Assembly: GCA_019614645.1 (NCBI GenBank)
Contig: JABWDB010000014.1
Location: 4,712,001 to 4,776,000, forward strand
Direction: 5' to 3'
DNA from: Stratiolaelaps scimitus
Taxonomy: Eukaryota > Arthropoda > Arachnida > Mesostigmata > Laelapidae
Length of the DNA stretch: 64,000 nt
In this document: piece after piece, positions 1 through 10,950 of the stretch
Numbering within the stretch: position 1 is the first letter of the stretch
Layout of the letters: each line of letters starts with the position of its first letter
Program-made: the position numbers and the translations under genes
Notes under the pieces: generated by a model
The model's input: the letters and a program-made list of their open reading frames with translations, nothing else
The model's database searches: none
Told to the model about the DNA's origin: nothing

Positions 1-313
1 TGCAGTCATTGGACTCGGCTAACAATTTCAGTGAGTTTATGCAATATTTGTACATACACCGCGTATCTTCGTCTTCATAGGTAACCTACGCACTGTCGGC
101 CTGATTCACGGTATGTTTTTCTATTATCGCACACCAGGTCATGGTGTCATCTGGTGCATTCAAACCCGAGCACTCCCGAACACGAGATTAACATAATAAT
201 AATAAAGATATCAATTGGTGTATTTAATAATGGTAGTTATTATATACAGATTGACACCACGAGTTTTCATGATACAGTCAAAAGCGATACATTGGCCAGG
301 CTCAGAGCTGGGC
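1..313. other. left flank, downstream of the WD40 gene
   Basis: No gene is recognised here. A good splice-donor match (A|GTGAGT) lies at 30/31 on the plus strand, and two of the three frames in front of it are open, so the first 30 bases could be the end of an exon cut by the window edge. This is too short to assign. The rest is AT-rich and would contain the 3' end of the WD40 transcript. Confidence 0.35.
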
Positions 314-1249
314 CTACACGGGTGTGTTATAGACCGCCATACTACGGTCATCGGAGACGCTGACAAGTCGACTCCCGTTCGGGTTGTAAGCTGCTGCGGA
401 AACCTGTTGCGAGTGGGCACTGAACGTATGTACGCATTCGCGCGCTGTCAGGTCCCAGATTTTCACGGTGTTATCGGCCGAGCAGGTGGCGAAGCGTTTG
501 CCATCCGGCGCAAACGTCACATCGACAACCCAGCTTCCATGGCCGGACAGGGTGGAAACGAGATGGACATCGGTGGCGCTTTGATGGAGATTGCCGACCT
601 CATATACCTTGACGTGCTTGTCGTCGGACGCCGTCACCAGCATCGATGAGTCGGGCGAGAACACTAGGCCGCGAACAGGCATCGCGTGGCCGTCGATTGT
701 GGTCAGCAAGGCCGACGTCTGCAAATCGAAGATATTGATCGGACCGTCGATCGATGCCGTCGCGAGGAACTTGCCATCGGGCGAGAACGCCAACGCCATA
801 ATGTACTTGCCAGTTGTGTCAAGTTCGCCAACCATCTTGCGTGTTTCAACCTCGTAGAGGGAGACCTTTCGCTGCTGTGTGCCAATCGCAATCAGTCTCG
901 AATCGGGCGAGAACGTCACCCTCCACGCGTGGTACTCATGTAATTCCATGCCATTCGTCTCTTCGCCTGTTTCGAGATCCCAGAATTTGACGGTGGCGTC
1001 CAATGCATTCGTTGCCAACATAGTTCCTTCTCGATTTGCAGTAACCGAGTTGACGCCAAGACAGTGACCCTCGAGGGTGTGCTTGAGCTGTAGCTGCTTA
1101 TCCTCATCCCAGGTCCACACCTTAACCGAGTCATCAAGGCTGCCCGTTATGACGAGATTCTCATGCGTCGTCGATGACTTAACCCAGGTGCAGGCCCAAA
1201 TGGCATCGCCGTGTGCGTTGTCCTTTTTCTGCAGGACCGAATACGCCAT
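314..1249 (-). CDS. WDR61: WD repeat protein 61 / SKI8 homologue, intronless
   Basis: A complete 311-residue WD40 protein starting MAYSVLQKKDNAHGDAIW and ending YNTPV. WD-type blades run the whole length: typical blade ends are visible as VKVWTWDE (about 43-50), VKFWDLETGE (about 87-96), VSLYEVET, INIFDLQ, VKVYEVG, VKIWDLTARE and a final MAVYNT, giving a seven-blade propeller. Length and blade order fit WDR61/SKI8 (about 305 residues in vertebrates), a scaffold shared by the cytoplasmic SKI RNA-degradation complex and the nuclear PAF1 transcription-elongation complex; those roles are known for the family, not shown here. The start is the first ATG of the open frame, preceded by AGTT on the coding strand. 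The frame is unbroken, so there are no coding introns, unlike every other recognised gene here. It is intact, with no sign of decay. The nearest other gene is on the opposite strand 2.4 kb upstream. Confidence 0.93.
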   Translation of the reverse strand: MAYSVLQKKDNAHGDAIWACTWVKSSTTHENLVITGSLDDSVKVWTWDEDKQLQLKHTLEGHCLGVNSVTANREGTMLATNALDATVKFWDLETGEETNGMELHEYHAWRVTFSPDSRLIAIGTQQRKVSLYEVETRKMVGELDTTGKYIMALAFSPDGKFLATASIDGPINIFDLQTSALLTTIDGHAMPVRGLVFSPDSSMLVTASDDKHVKVYEVGNLHQSATDVHLVSTLSGHGSWVVDVTFAPDGKRFATCSADNTVKIWDLTARECVHTFSAHSQQVSAAAYNPNGSRLVSVSDDRSMAVYNTPV

Positions 1250-3642
1250 AACTGCTGCTACCGATTGCCGCTATCTGTCTCGATGTTCAAATTTCTACAG
1301 GTGTGTGTGTGTGTGTTTCTACAGGAAACTGAACATAAAATGAACTTCGCTCAGGACCGCTGAAGACGAGCGATCATCCACGAGTGAGCGGTTTTGAACA
1401 AGCGCCAACGATGACGATTATCCCGAAGGTTCATGTGAATGTGTAATGGTGTATGAAGGTGTTCTTCTGAGGTGTGTGCCTACTGAGCGTAGAACGGCGC
1501 CCCCACCACGAAGACAGCTCAGCTGAGAGAACAGCGCGTTGGCAGAGCTTGACTCGGTATCAGGCGCACACGTTACAGCTCGATACCTGCAACGCGATGG
1601 ATGCGCATATTCCGTCACCGTGGGTATCAAAGCAAGCAAAAGAGAGATGTGGAACAAGCAGTCAGCTAACTTGAGGCAAACTATACAACGCTTTGGAGCT
1701 AGATGGTCATATGGATCTAGTTAGACACGTTTATCGTATTCGACAACATGTATATATATATATATATGAAAGCGGTGAAGAATCGTCCCGTACGAAACAC
1801 GGCTGCTGGCTAGTGAAATAGCTTTAGTCGTCTTGGTTCAAATGGCAAAGAGACAGGAAGTAGCACGGGGACGATATCCACCGTTGTACATTCGCGTTTA
1901 AAAAGGGTCCGTCTTATGAAACAATGACAAAAGCAATTCCGTGGACGTTGAATGTTTACCGAGTGTCAGCTCGAAATCTATTTATGAGGTGCAAATAACA
2001 CGACATAATAATGATGAGAACGCCATCAGACCATCCAACGAATAGTGCACGTGTAGACACGGAAAGCCCAGAATGAAAACTGCATAGAAACCCCTCGTGA
2101 TAAGTTCCACATCTCTCTCATAGCCATGCCACACGCTACCACGGAACTATAGACACATATACACAATGTATATATGTTATTGACAACACGTGTGGCCTTC
2201 GACCATCAACAACAGCAGCAGCAGCATTATCGTCGGCTGAAATTTCTGCAATCAAGCAGCCGAGCAAAAGTACTGGCAAACAAAATTTATAGGTGGATTT
2301 CACCGTCATGCTAACTATTGTGTCCGATTGACGACCGCTGTGACCATCAAATATCGCTACTCACCCTGGGCGTCGAGGTAGAATCGAAGACGCATCGTAG
2401 TTTGCTGGTGTTGTCGCACGACGAAAAACGAGAGTCAACTACACAAGCTCTCACAGCGGTGAACTACTTCGCACGTTGTCGACGAACTGATCTGGCTGCA
2501 GGCCGGGAAAAGCAGCCGACGCGATTGTTATTTATGTTGTCGTCGTGCTTTGGCGTCGCAGAGGCCCCCAGCGGACGGATGAACGCGTTCGCGAACTTTG
2601 ATCGCCAAGCGAGAGAGAGAGAGCAGGTTCGGCGTGGATGGACGCATTGATGGGCGAGGGCGGAACGTCAACGCGCGGGAACGTTTGAATGGATTTGAAA
2701 TCGCCTGGCGCAACTCGCGATGTGTGGAGTTGCTTCAGACAGATTTTGCATGTAACAGGGGCTACTGGATATAATTCGTTGATAGTTATAGTAGTTAGCG
2801 GTCGCTAATTTATTCGATTGAGTCCCGTGATGGTCTAAGCGGTAACGTGGATAATACCTTGGGACACGATTTGGATAAGTGGACGAGACAAATATCTCTA
2901 TGGCAAATGACTCTATTTGTTGTTATATCTAAATCAAGAATTTTTTGCTAACGGCTATGTACACAAGTATGTAAGTCCTTAGTATCATGGGATGGCGCCA
3001 TCATAAGGCAATTATTTACTCCAACGTTCCGCTTACGCAGGGCGGAGTAGCAGGGCTGAATAATTTTCGATAAATCTGATTATGATTCTTATTAAAATTC
3101 AAGTATATTTAATTATTATTATTACTATTCTAGTATATGGGGAGTGCCTTTGACGTGCTTAAGCCGATGTGGGCCTGAGCCTGGCGCACTGAGCAGCGGC
3201 ATTCGGCGGCATTTTGTGAACATTTCTGTGAGCGCTGATCGTTCTTCTCTCACGTGATAATAACAGTGTCGTGCCGTATAGTGGTGACCCCCACCTTGGG
3301 CAGATTGTACAGCCGTGAACTTGCTCATTTCGAAGCTGTCCGTGATCCTGCGTCAACGTGCCATTTATTGGTCTTCGTGAAATTACGCCAGATAATGACC
3401 AATTTGCTTTAATATGAATAACAATAATAATAATAATAGCTGATACGAATCTGATGACTCGATCGACGACTATCCGCTATATAAACGCCGTAAACGAAAA
3501 GCTGTGAAAACAGTCTCTATCGGCTAAAACCCGTATATTATAGATATACGCCTTCAAAGCAGACATAACATTTCCACAACAAATTAGCCCTTGGTAACGT
3601 TCGTAATAAACTGAATTTCTTTATGTGGCTGATTCTTCTCAG
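1250..3642. other. gap between WD40 gene and inositol transporter exons
   Basis: I see no convincing gene here. The part next to 1250 should hold the WD40 promoter and 5' UTR. The stretch has a short (GT)n at about 1302-1315, (TA)n at about 1751-1768, a (CAG)n-like run near 2210-2225 and (TAA)n near 3420-3440. Reading frames of 60-110 residues in it are arginine-rich or low-complexity and lack the membrane segments expected of the missing transporter exons, so those exons were not found here. Confidence 0.4.
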
Positions 3643-3795
3643 GGATGGGTCCAATGCCGTGGACTGTGAACAGTGAATTGTTTCCTCTGTGGTGTCGTTC
3701 AACATGCTTCTCAGTGGCCACGGCGTTCAACTGGCTATTTAATCTCATCATCTCACTGACGTTTCTCTCGTTGGCGGAAGCTCTCACCCAGCAAG
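3643..3795 (+). CDS. SLC2A13: inositol transporter, penultimate coding exon
   Basis: Acceptor AG at 3641-3642, donor GT at 3796-3797. It encodes transmembrane helices 10 and 11 with the motif MPWTVNSE. The exon starts with two bases (GG) that complete a split codon, most likely glycine, and ends with one base of the next split glycine. Confidence 0.82.
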
Positions 3796-4307
3796 GTATG
3801 ATGATCACTTAACACACGTTCAATGAGCAGTAGGAAAATAATTTCATAAAAATTATTCATAACTATTATATTATTGGCATTTATTCGTATTCATTTAGCA
3901 ATCGCTATTATTGTCATTATTATATTATATTCAGTTGTTTAAGTATCACAAGATTACTATATCTACTAATCTACTTTAATTTATTTGTAAAAAAAATCTA
4001 TGCTGGTCGGAGAATCAACGGACACTATGTCAACACGACTGTATTCTACTCATTCAAATATAAACCCATGAGTGATTCAATAAATAAAGTGTCGTACTAA
4101 TTATAAGCACCACTATCACCATCGAGAATTTCCCTCAGGGCCATCATCAATAGCTAATTGCGATGATATTCATTTCCAGGCGTGTTCTTGATGTATATGT
4201 GTTTCACCATTGTTGGATTTGTCTTTTTCTACTATTTTCTACCGGAGACAAAGGGTACGTCTCTGGAAAATGTCGCCGGAAAGCCCATGGTCACACCAGT
4301 GCACTAG
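3643..4307 (+). CDS. SLC2A13: proton/myo-inositol cotransporter, last two coding exons (partial)
   Basis: The C-terminal end of a sugar-porter (MFS, SLC2) protein in two exons, 3643-3795 and 4180-4307, joined in phase (…CAG CAA G | GC GTG…). Exon one encodes [16 protein letters not shown], the signature of the HMIT/SLC2A13 branch at membrane helix 10, then helix 11 ([19 protein letters not shown]). Exon two encodes helix 12, then the sugar-porter motif PETKG, and stops after MVTPVH at TAG 4305-4307. Both acceptors (TTCTTCTCAG and TTTCCAG) and the donor (AAG|GTATGA) are good. HMIT proteins import myo-inositol with protons across the plasma membrane. About 94 residues are present out of a family total near 600; the first exon begins in phase 1, so at least one upstream exon exists, and none was found from 1.3 to 3.6 kb. 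Another inositol/sugar porter of the same family is possible. Confidence 0.8.
4180..4307 (+). CDS. SLC2A13: inositol transporter, terminal coding exon
   Basis: Acceptor CATTTCCAG ending at 4179. It encodes transmembrane helix 12, the PETKG motif and a short cytoplasmic tail ending at TAG. A longer open frame covering the same bases in another register is a shadow. Confidence 0.82.
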
Positions 4308-5318
4308 CAGCAATCCGGCAGCCGGAACCTGAAATGGAACCAAGGTGCTCTCGACCAATGGGAAAAAAAAAGCGACCCTCGAACGAAAAGATCAACACAA
4401 TTCGCAATATCCATATCTTGATGTATCGTTTAGTATCAAGCGTTTGCAACGACACCCAACCTAAAATCTTCACTTGGATGAGACAAAGTCTACTGTTCGT
4501 CGTGATTGGATATTTTTGCCTTGAATTTCGACAAACAAAACCCGAGCGATAATAACAACTTCTGCTGCTGCTGCTGGTAGACGGAGTTAATTAATTAGCT
4601 TTTGCGTGTAACGTTACTTTCATCATCATATTCATTATTGTCTTTGTCAGCGTTACGACAATCCTATGCACTCGAACATAGATCTATTTTTTTTTTAATT
4701 CTTGTAGTCGAACTTCATTTATGACTATCACCGTATGTTTCAACACGATACGGATAATGTTAAGTGAGATCACATTTCTAGCCCATTATAGTATACGACC
4801 GTATACAGAAAATGACTTGGCATTTGCTTTTTTATCTATCTCTCAGTTTCGAGCTAGGTACAGATCAGCTAAAACCAATTTGGACGCGACGCAATTGTCG
4901 ACAAGACGATAGCGACAACAGAATAAAGGTCGCTCCTACTTAAAATACATTGTCGAATTTCATGAGCTATAGACACGTTGGGGAGCCGGTCATGTGCTCG
5001 CACGTACACGGCGTGCACGCCAACGACGTCCAACTGCTCGAACTGGCATGAGCTGCTGCCTTACGAGAGACGCTGTTAGACCTAAGACTTCGGATCGGAT
5101 CGGTCCAATCGGACCGATCTCCCGGAGGGTGAATATAATTGTCAATAGGCGATATTCATGCAGCAGGACTTAGGTTCGGTGAACATCGTATAATCAAACG
5201 TATGTTGTAATCGTTGTGATTTCAGCTCATTTCATTTCGGACCTATTCTGCCTAGTCAACTCTGCTCGCGAAACGCGAGTTTAAACCTCTTGAAAATGAC
5301 TATGACGATGGAAGGTGC

Positions 5319-5352
<34 letters not shown>

Positions 5353-6681
5353 GCCGAACCTTCAGTAAGCCGAACCTTCAACGAGACGTAAATTCAGATA
5401 TTTTTTTTTAAATGTCCTCGCCGACTGGAAAAAAAAACTAACGCTGGGACGTGTAATTGTTGCGAACAAACAAAAAAACAACAACAACAACCTCACGACA
5501 TTGCAATCAATGACTTGATCTCAAAATAGCCGTTACATTTTGAAGCAACTGCATTCCTCTCTAACGTCTGATATAATGATGACATACATCAAATACATAT
5601 CACTAAATATACTGCTATTTATTTAATTCTATTGGCGTTCTTACTGTATAATTAACACGATGAGGCAACAAGCCAAGAGTGACTTTAATTCATATCGAAA
5701 TTAGCTCGTGTGACATTGTCATCTAGACCTAACTCTTCTTATACCGGCGCTCATTAGCCATGTGTCAAAAACATAGTTCACCGATTATATATTTATGACA
5801 TAGAATCTCACTTGCGCACACTGCTTAGCTGTCAGCGCTTACTTCAGTAGAAACGCGAAATAAATCATGTTTGCTAGCGAGGAAACAGCCGCGTCACCGG
5901 GAGTGCGACTTCCCTCATGAAAATTTCGCCAAATTAATTTAAATTCATAAATTAATTTATGTCTAAATGCAGCTAATCTACATCAGTGCAGCATGGCCAC
6001 GAGTGCCGTCCTCGACAGCCTCGCATGTAACGCTCCGAGCAACCTTGTATCAACAGTATAGATTCACCAGTCTTTATGATTAGCTTACCTACGGCGTATG
6101 TGCCACGAAACAAGAACTGTATTAGGTTTTATCGCACCGCAATAATATATAAAGGCGCTTCACGGGTCACCTCCCTGAAGATGAGGCCGCCTGTGAGGTG
6201 CAATGCAGTGAAGGCTCCTCGTGGTTACGTTTCCGGCAGAAGTGCTCCCGGTGTGACTTCTTCGTTCGAAATATCCGTCGACAGACACAACAGCGGATCC
6301 GATCAGCGCTCGAAATCTCCGAATGTTCCTGCCGGAACAGGAGTGTTGGGAAATATTAAGTAATGGAAAACCCTATAGAAACGATTCTTATTATTATTAT
6401 TATTATTATTATGACAAGTAAGCGTTGTGTAGGTTGATATATCGCTTCGGCGCATTTTAACTCGTCATTAATATAATAGTTATTATGATTATTGTATTAC
6501 ACCAAACCAGATCAGATTTAGTCAATGCGGTACCTATTTATAATAACGTAGTGATTTATTTATGATTTATTTATTTGGGTATATCTTTAACCCGACACCA
6601 GAGAGAAAGAGCGAGCGCGTCACTCAATGCTTCAACGTACTAACAACGATGAGACACAGGATAGACGCAAAGTTTTCGAAC
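4308..6681. other. intergenic, convergent ends of inositol transporter and zinc-finger gene
   Basis: No gene is recognised. The transporter and the zinc-finger gene end towards each other here, so this holds both 3' UTRs. It contains (TAA)n at about 5320-5350, a tandem 16-mer duplication (TAAGCCGAACCTTCA twice, about 5350-5380), a 9-bp-arm inverted repeat at 5098-5119, and (TTA)n near 6390-6410. Confidence 0.45.
6555..6577 (-). terminator. candidate polyadenylation signals of the zinc-finger gene
   Basis: On the minus strand this reads as overlapping AATAAA hexamers about 105-130 bases after the zinc-finger stop codon at 6682. The position is typical of a poly(A) signal, but the sequence is AT-rich, so chance occurrence is possible. 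Confidence 0.4.
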
Positions 6682-6988
6682 TCAAAACGAATTCAATTTT
6701 TTTTTGTCATCGGAAAATATCCGAATATCCAGTTGTAGTAGGTTCAAATCTTCGCAGATCGTTAATAGGAGAGGAGCGTCTGTTCGGTGTACTACCTCGG
6801 CTTCGTGTTTTCGGACAAGGTCCTTGTGTTGGAACAATTTGAGACAAAATGAGCAAGCCAATCTCGCTCTCCGTTCGATCGTCTGAAGCAAAAGTCGTTG
6901 CAGAACATGCTCTCGCTGACTTGACTCAAGCAGAAACTGTTGACCACACCAGCCGCACGAGAATGACGGGGATCCTTCGTGTATAACA
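6682..6988 (-). CDS. zinc-finger gene, terminal exon
   Basis: Acceptor TCAATTTCAG before 6988, preceded by a (GTT)n run. It completes finger 6, has finger 7 without its last histidine and a complete finger 8 (CSFC…HEAEVVH), then a hydrophobic/acidic tail ending DDKKKLNSF and TGA. Confidence 0.8.
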
Positions 6989-9583
6989 CTGAAATTGACG
7001 AAAATCAACAACAACAACAACAACAATACGTCTCTGTCATTTCCCTGCTTGACCGGACTTGATACAAATAAGTAGCTCCTCCCATAATTGTTATCTGCTG
7101 TGTACGACGATGGTAAGCGACGATAGTGATACGATAAGGTCGTGTGTATCAATCACCAGGAACCTATATATATATATATATATATATATTCGATTGGGCG
7201 GTTTCGTTTGTAGATATATCTACAGAAGGCTGAACGGCTAGATGCATCCAATAGAATTAAAAACTAAACTTTTTAGGGCTAACTCTCAGCCAACATTTCA
7301 ATAGCATTAAGTTAAGCTAAGCTACTAACTCACTTAGTCACTCACTCGAATGAATTGAAATCCGCTCTTTTCGCCCACCAACCTTTCGTGTGCTTGAAGC
7401 AGGATTGACGACACCGTTGAGAAGCTGCAGCGAGGACAGTGATATGGCTTGGCCGTAGACGGAGATCCCGAAGCGGGGATGGCAGCGGCAAGGGTTGGCT
7501 CATGCAGAGGATGAACCACCTGCATGTGAATGTCCAGACTCGAATGTTCGAAAAAACCAGCTTCACATTGATCACATCGATGCGGGAATTTTGACAGCAT
7601 CGATAAATGCCTAGCGGAACGGAGGTGGCCTATTGGTGACAGAAGGGATGGAGTGACAATTAATCTCTAGGGGAAGTACGACGATATGCGCCTGGAAAAT
7701 GGATTGGGAGGTGTTTGATTTTCGAATTACCTAATAGTGAGTTATTGTTATTCCAATTGTTATTATATACCGTAGAGGCCACAGCTAAGGAAATGTCTCA
7801 TCAATCGATGAGCAATCGATATATATATATATATATATGCGACCAGATTGCTACTATTTAGTTATGAACACATTGTGTTTAGTGCGACCACCTACAGTAA
7901 ACCTACCCTCAACTTTTTCCGGCACTTCGTAGAGATGACAGAGCGCGCACCAAAACACATCAACGATGTGATTATTATTTATATTATTATTACTATTGTG
8001 ATTATTGTTATGAATATTATTACTTCTACTGTTTTTAATAACACCGCACGTATCGTTAGTAAGGGCAAGGCTCGATTTGTCGAGCGAACCCAGCGGACGA
8101 ACGCAGATGTCACCACTCGTGATATGGGATTTCATATGCTTCTTCAAGTATTGCTTTGATTTACTGGCATACGGACAGTGGGAACATGTAAACGTCACAT
8201 TCGTATGCTGAAGGAGATGTTTCTTCAAATTGGACGCTGAGTTCGACGCGTATTGGCAGGAATCGCAGACGTGTGGACGGTGATTTGAATGGATACGCTG
8301 AAGACATGGACAAGGGCAAGAGAAGGTCATATTGTTAACACTATTGTTGAATGTGTTAATCGATCTTCGAGCACTTGCTGCACTTCAATGTGGTTATTGG
8401 TGCCGTAACAGCATCTATTCGACTTTTATGAACAAATCGTGTGCCTAATCGTGAGAAACGTCATGTATTATAGTCGACATCAACGTTATAGATGTAAAAA
8501 GAAGAGCATTTGAGAAGGCAGAACTGCGCCATCGGCTGGAACAGGGGTTGACTAGAACGTCGCAGTAGTTACACGGTTGTGAATTCTAAACGGTTGCACA
8601 ATACCAACACACAACGACACAACTGTTGATAGGCATGATTGTTAACGAAAATCGTATGAGCCAAAAGCTACACAAAACATTATCGTGCATGGAAAAGAGT
8701 TTACGGTTGGACGGGCATTGTCAACGAGACATGCCCTACAAAAGTAACCATTGAAATCTGGTATGATATGAAAAAGTCGACAATTTCAATCCGCATATCG
8801 ACAATTTCGGACCTCCTGCAAAAAAAGACCAATAGTTTCGTCAGCAGGTATAGCACTTCAGGTGCTATAATTTTAAGTGTTCATGGAAAGGAGCCCTCTC
8901 AATATCTACTCGTTTCGGTACTCGTTTTCATCCGAGGTCCGAGTCTATTTTTGCACTGAAATGCTACTTGAGTTCCCGTTCTGAATTTTCGTTTTAGTCA
9001 TAAAATATATTCTATGACGAAAATTCCCCCCCCCCCCCCCCAAATTCTGCATAACCCCTCCGTCTTTAATAGTTCGTGCTGTGTATTTCACCGTTCTGAA
9101 TAGGAAACGTGGAACGCCATAACATATTCAGTTTACATAACAACATCGTTTTTGCCCGTGATATATTCGATATTATATCGAGCGCAGTTGTATATCGTAG
9201 GATCTGCACGATCAGCGAATCGTCAGCCTGGTCAGTGAAAATTTATGGTAATAGCCATTTAGAACAAATCTCACTTTCACGGGAGCTCCAGGAAGTTTTA
9301 ATTTAGCATAAATACGATCTCACACAAGCGTATGCATATCACTCGACAGTCACTATTGTACATCAGTCGTATCGACTTGATGATCTAGATGTGAAAATCG
9401 TATTGAAGCTGATGACAACACTGGCCACAGACGTCACCTGACCTCGCGCCTGTACCTGATGGACTTTAGCATTTGTATGATTCTTGCTTCTGTAGTCGCA
9501 AAATTTGCAATGGTAGAACGTTGTCCCGTCGGGGTCCACCTGTATCACGAGAAGCTTCGATGGTTTCATTCCGACGCCGCCGG
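6682..9583 (-). CDS. C2H2 zinc-finger protein, four exons
   Basis: Exons in coding order are 9583-9456, 8297-7907, 7629-7383 and 6988-6682. Taking the ATG at 9569, they give 352 residues. Every join preserves the frame, and two fingers are only complete after splicing: finger 1 (CKFC…H | QRIH) spans exons 1-2 and finger 6 (CPRC…H | ESVIH) spans exons 3-4. Eight C2H2 units are visible; fingers 2, 3, 5 and 8 fit C-X2-C-X12-H-X3-5-H, finger 4 has an 11-residue spacing, and finger 7 (CGWC…REHV) lacks the last histidine. An Asn/Ser-rich spacer separates fingers 3 and 4. Linkers are not of the TGEKP type, as in hunchback- or REST-like clusters rather than KRAB-type arrays. It is probably a nuclear DNA-binding regulator; I cannot name the orthologue. 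The 5' end is uncertain: an acceptor (ATTTTCAG) lies just before 9583, so a further upstream exon is possible. Confidence 0.8.
7383..7629 (-). CDS. zinc-finger gene, exon with fingers 4-6
   Basis: Acceptor CACCAATAG before 7629, donor AAAG|GTTGGT after 7383. It finishes finger 4, contains finger 5 (CDQC…HMQVVH), an Ala/Pro/Ser linker, and starts finger 6 (CPRC). The longer reading without splicing stops soon after the donor. Confidence 0.8.
7907..8297 (-). CDS. zinc-finger gene, exon with fingers 2 and 3
   Basis: Acceptor GTCTTCAG before 8297, donor GAGG|GTAGGT after 7907. It completes finger 1, carries fingers 2 (CDSC…HLLQH) and 3 (CSHC…HMKSH), an Asn-rich spacer coded by an (AAT)n-like run, and the first half of finger 4 (CALC). 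Confidence 0.82.
9026..9041. repeat. poly-C tract
   Basis: An uninterrupted run of about 15 cytosines in AT-rich sequence upstream of the zinc-finger exons. Runs of this kind often vary in length. Confidence 0.9.
9456..9583 (-). CDS. zinc-finger gene, first recognised exon
   Basis: Encodes MKPSKLLVIQVDPDG and the first finger up to …NAKVHQ, with donor CAG|GTACAG at 9455-9454. The upstream limit is either the ATG at 9569 or the acceptor ending at 9584. An in-frame TGA lies shortly upstream of the acceptor. Confidence 0.72.
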
Positions 9584-10019
9584 CTGAAAATGACGACTCT
9601 GACGCAGCTGTTGAATGCCGATTTATTTCTTGCACTCATGCCGTACTCTCTCTCTGTTGCACCGTTCTCGCGCGTTATCCGAACGTACAGCACGGCTAGG
9701 TGCAGGATTTTCCGTCACCAATATTCCTCGATCCGGAACCCGCTGGAAGTTGCGTAAGGACACTCCATTTCACCGGGAACTCATGTTTCAACTTTGGCAC
9801 AAACAAATCGACACCCCATAATAATCACAATCATAAGTGCTTGCTCATACAAACACACAAACATATACACAAGCACCCACACACAACATGAGATAGGCAG
9901 CGTTTGCTTTAACTTAACGTTTGTCTTCCATTGTACTTCGTTTGTGCTGGAATCACAAATCCTTTCAAGTGTTACAGGTTAAACAGATAGTTTGCGCACT
10001 CGTGTTATGTTACTCCGGT

Positions 10020-10950
10020 CGTCCGTGCGGGCTTCGATCGTGAATCGTTCAGTCGTTGCTTGATGATGTTGTCGCCGATGTGCGCACATCATTGCGGCCG
10101 CCGCCGCCGCCGCTGTCTTGCTGTATCCACTATTGAACTGTGCATACGCTCTGCTAGCGAGCGGGAGCACTCATTGCGCGCTGCTCTGGTCGTGTACTGA
10201 GCTCTATGCTGGGGCTCTCATGTGGTGCGCACTTCGCGAGTTCTCGTAACGCTCACCCAGACTGGTCTTCGCCGAGTTCTTCGAGTCGTCGTCCCCTAAT
10301 GAAGTCGTTGCAAGCGGCGCCAGCTGTCATCGCCGAGCTGCTGCTGCCGCCGCTGCGATATTCGCTCATGGGGACGCAGCGCCCCGCGACGACCTCACCG
10401 CCGGTGGAGACTTCGAGCTCGACCTCGCTCCATCAATGGGCGGAGGGAACTTCAGCCGCCGGCGGTTGAGCGGTGGTGGTGGTGGTCGCTGCTGCAGAGA
10501 CATCCCGGACAGAAAGAGAGAGAGACAGAGAGAGCGAGAGAGGCCAGAGAAATAAACGCCCGCGCGATGAACAGAGTCGTAGCGATGACAACGATGAGAG
10601 GAGCGCGGCAGCGGGTAAGAAACGCATGAAGGAAAATTGAAGAGAACATGATAGAATCGGATGGAAGCGAACGACCGACCGAGTTACAACAACCCAGCAG
10701 AAAGAGTGATTGGGGAGCTCCTGCAGCATCGCCACGCAGGGAGACCCACCCAGCAGGGACAAGAGACGAGGCTTGCGAGCGAGGATCTCCATCGCAGGGG
10801 ACACCCCGTGCCATGCTCTCGTTTTCTCTCACGATATCTTTATAGGGAGAGCGAGCGAGAGAGTTGGGCGAGCTCCGAGGCGACCGGATATAGTGACTCG
10901 AACGGTGCGACAACGCGGGGAGGAACACCGCACGCCGAATAGCGCTCTAG
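10020..10950 (-). promoter_or_regulatory. CpG/triplet-rich region, candidate promoter or 5' UTR of the zinc-finger gene
   Basis: GC- and CpG-rich sequence with (GCC)n at about 10097-10115, CTG/CCG runs near 10340 and (GA)n at 10520-10545, standing out from AT-rich neighbours. It sits upstream of the minus-strand zinc-finger exons, where a transcription start and first exon would be expected. This rests on composition and position only. Confidence 0.35.
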
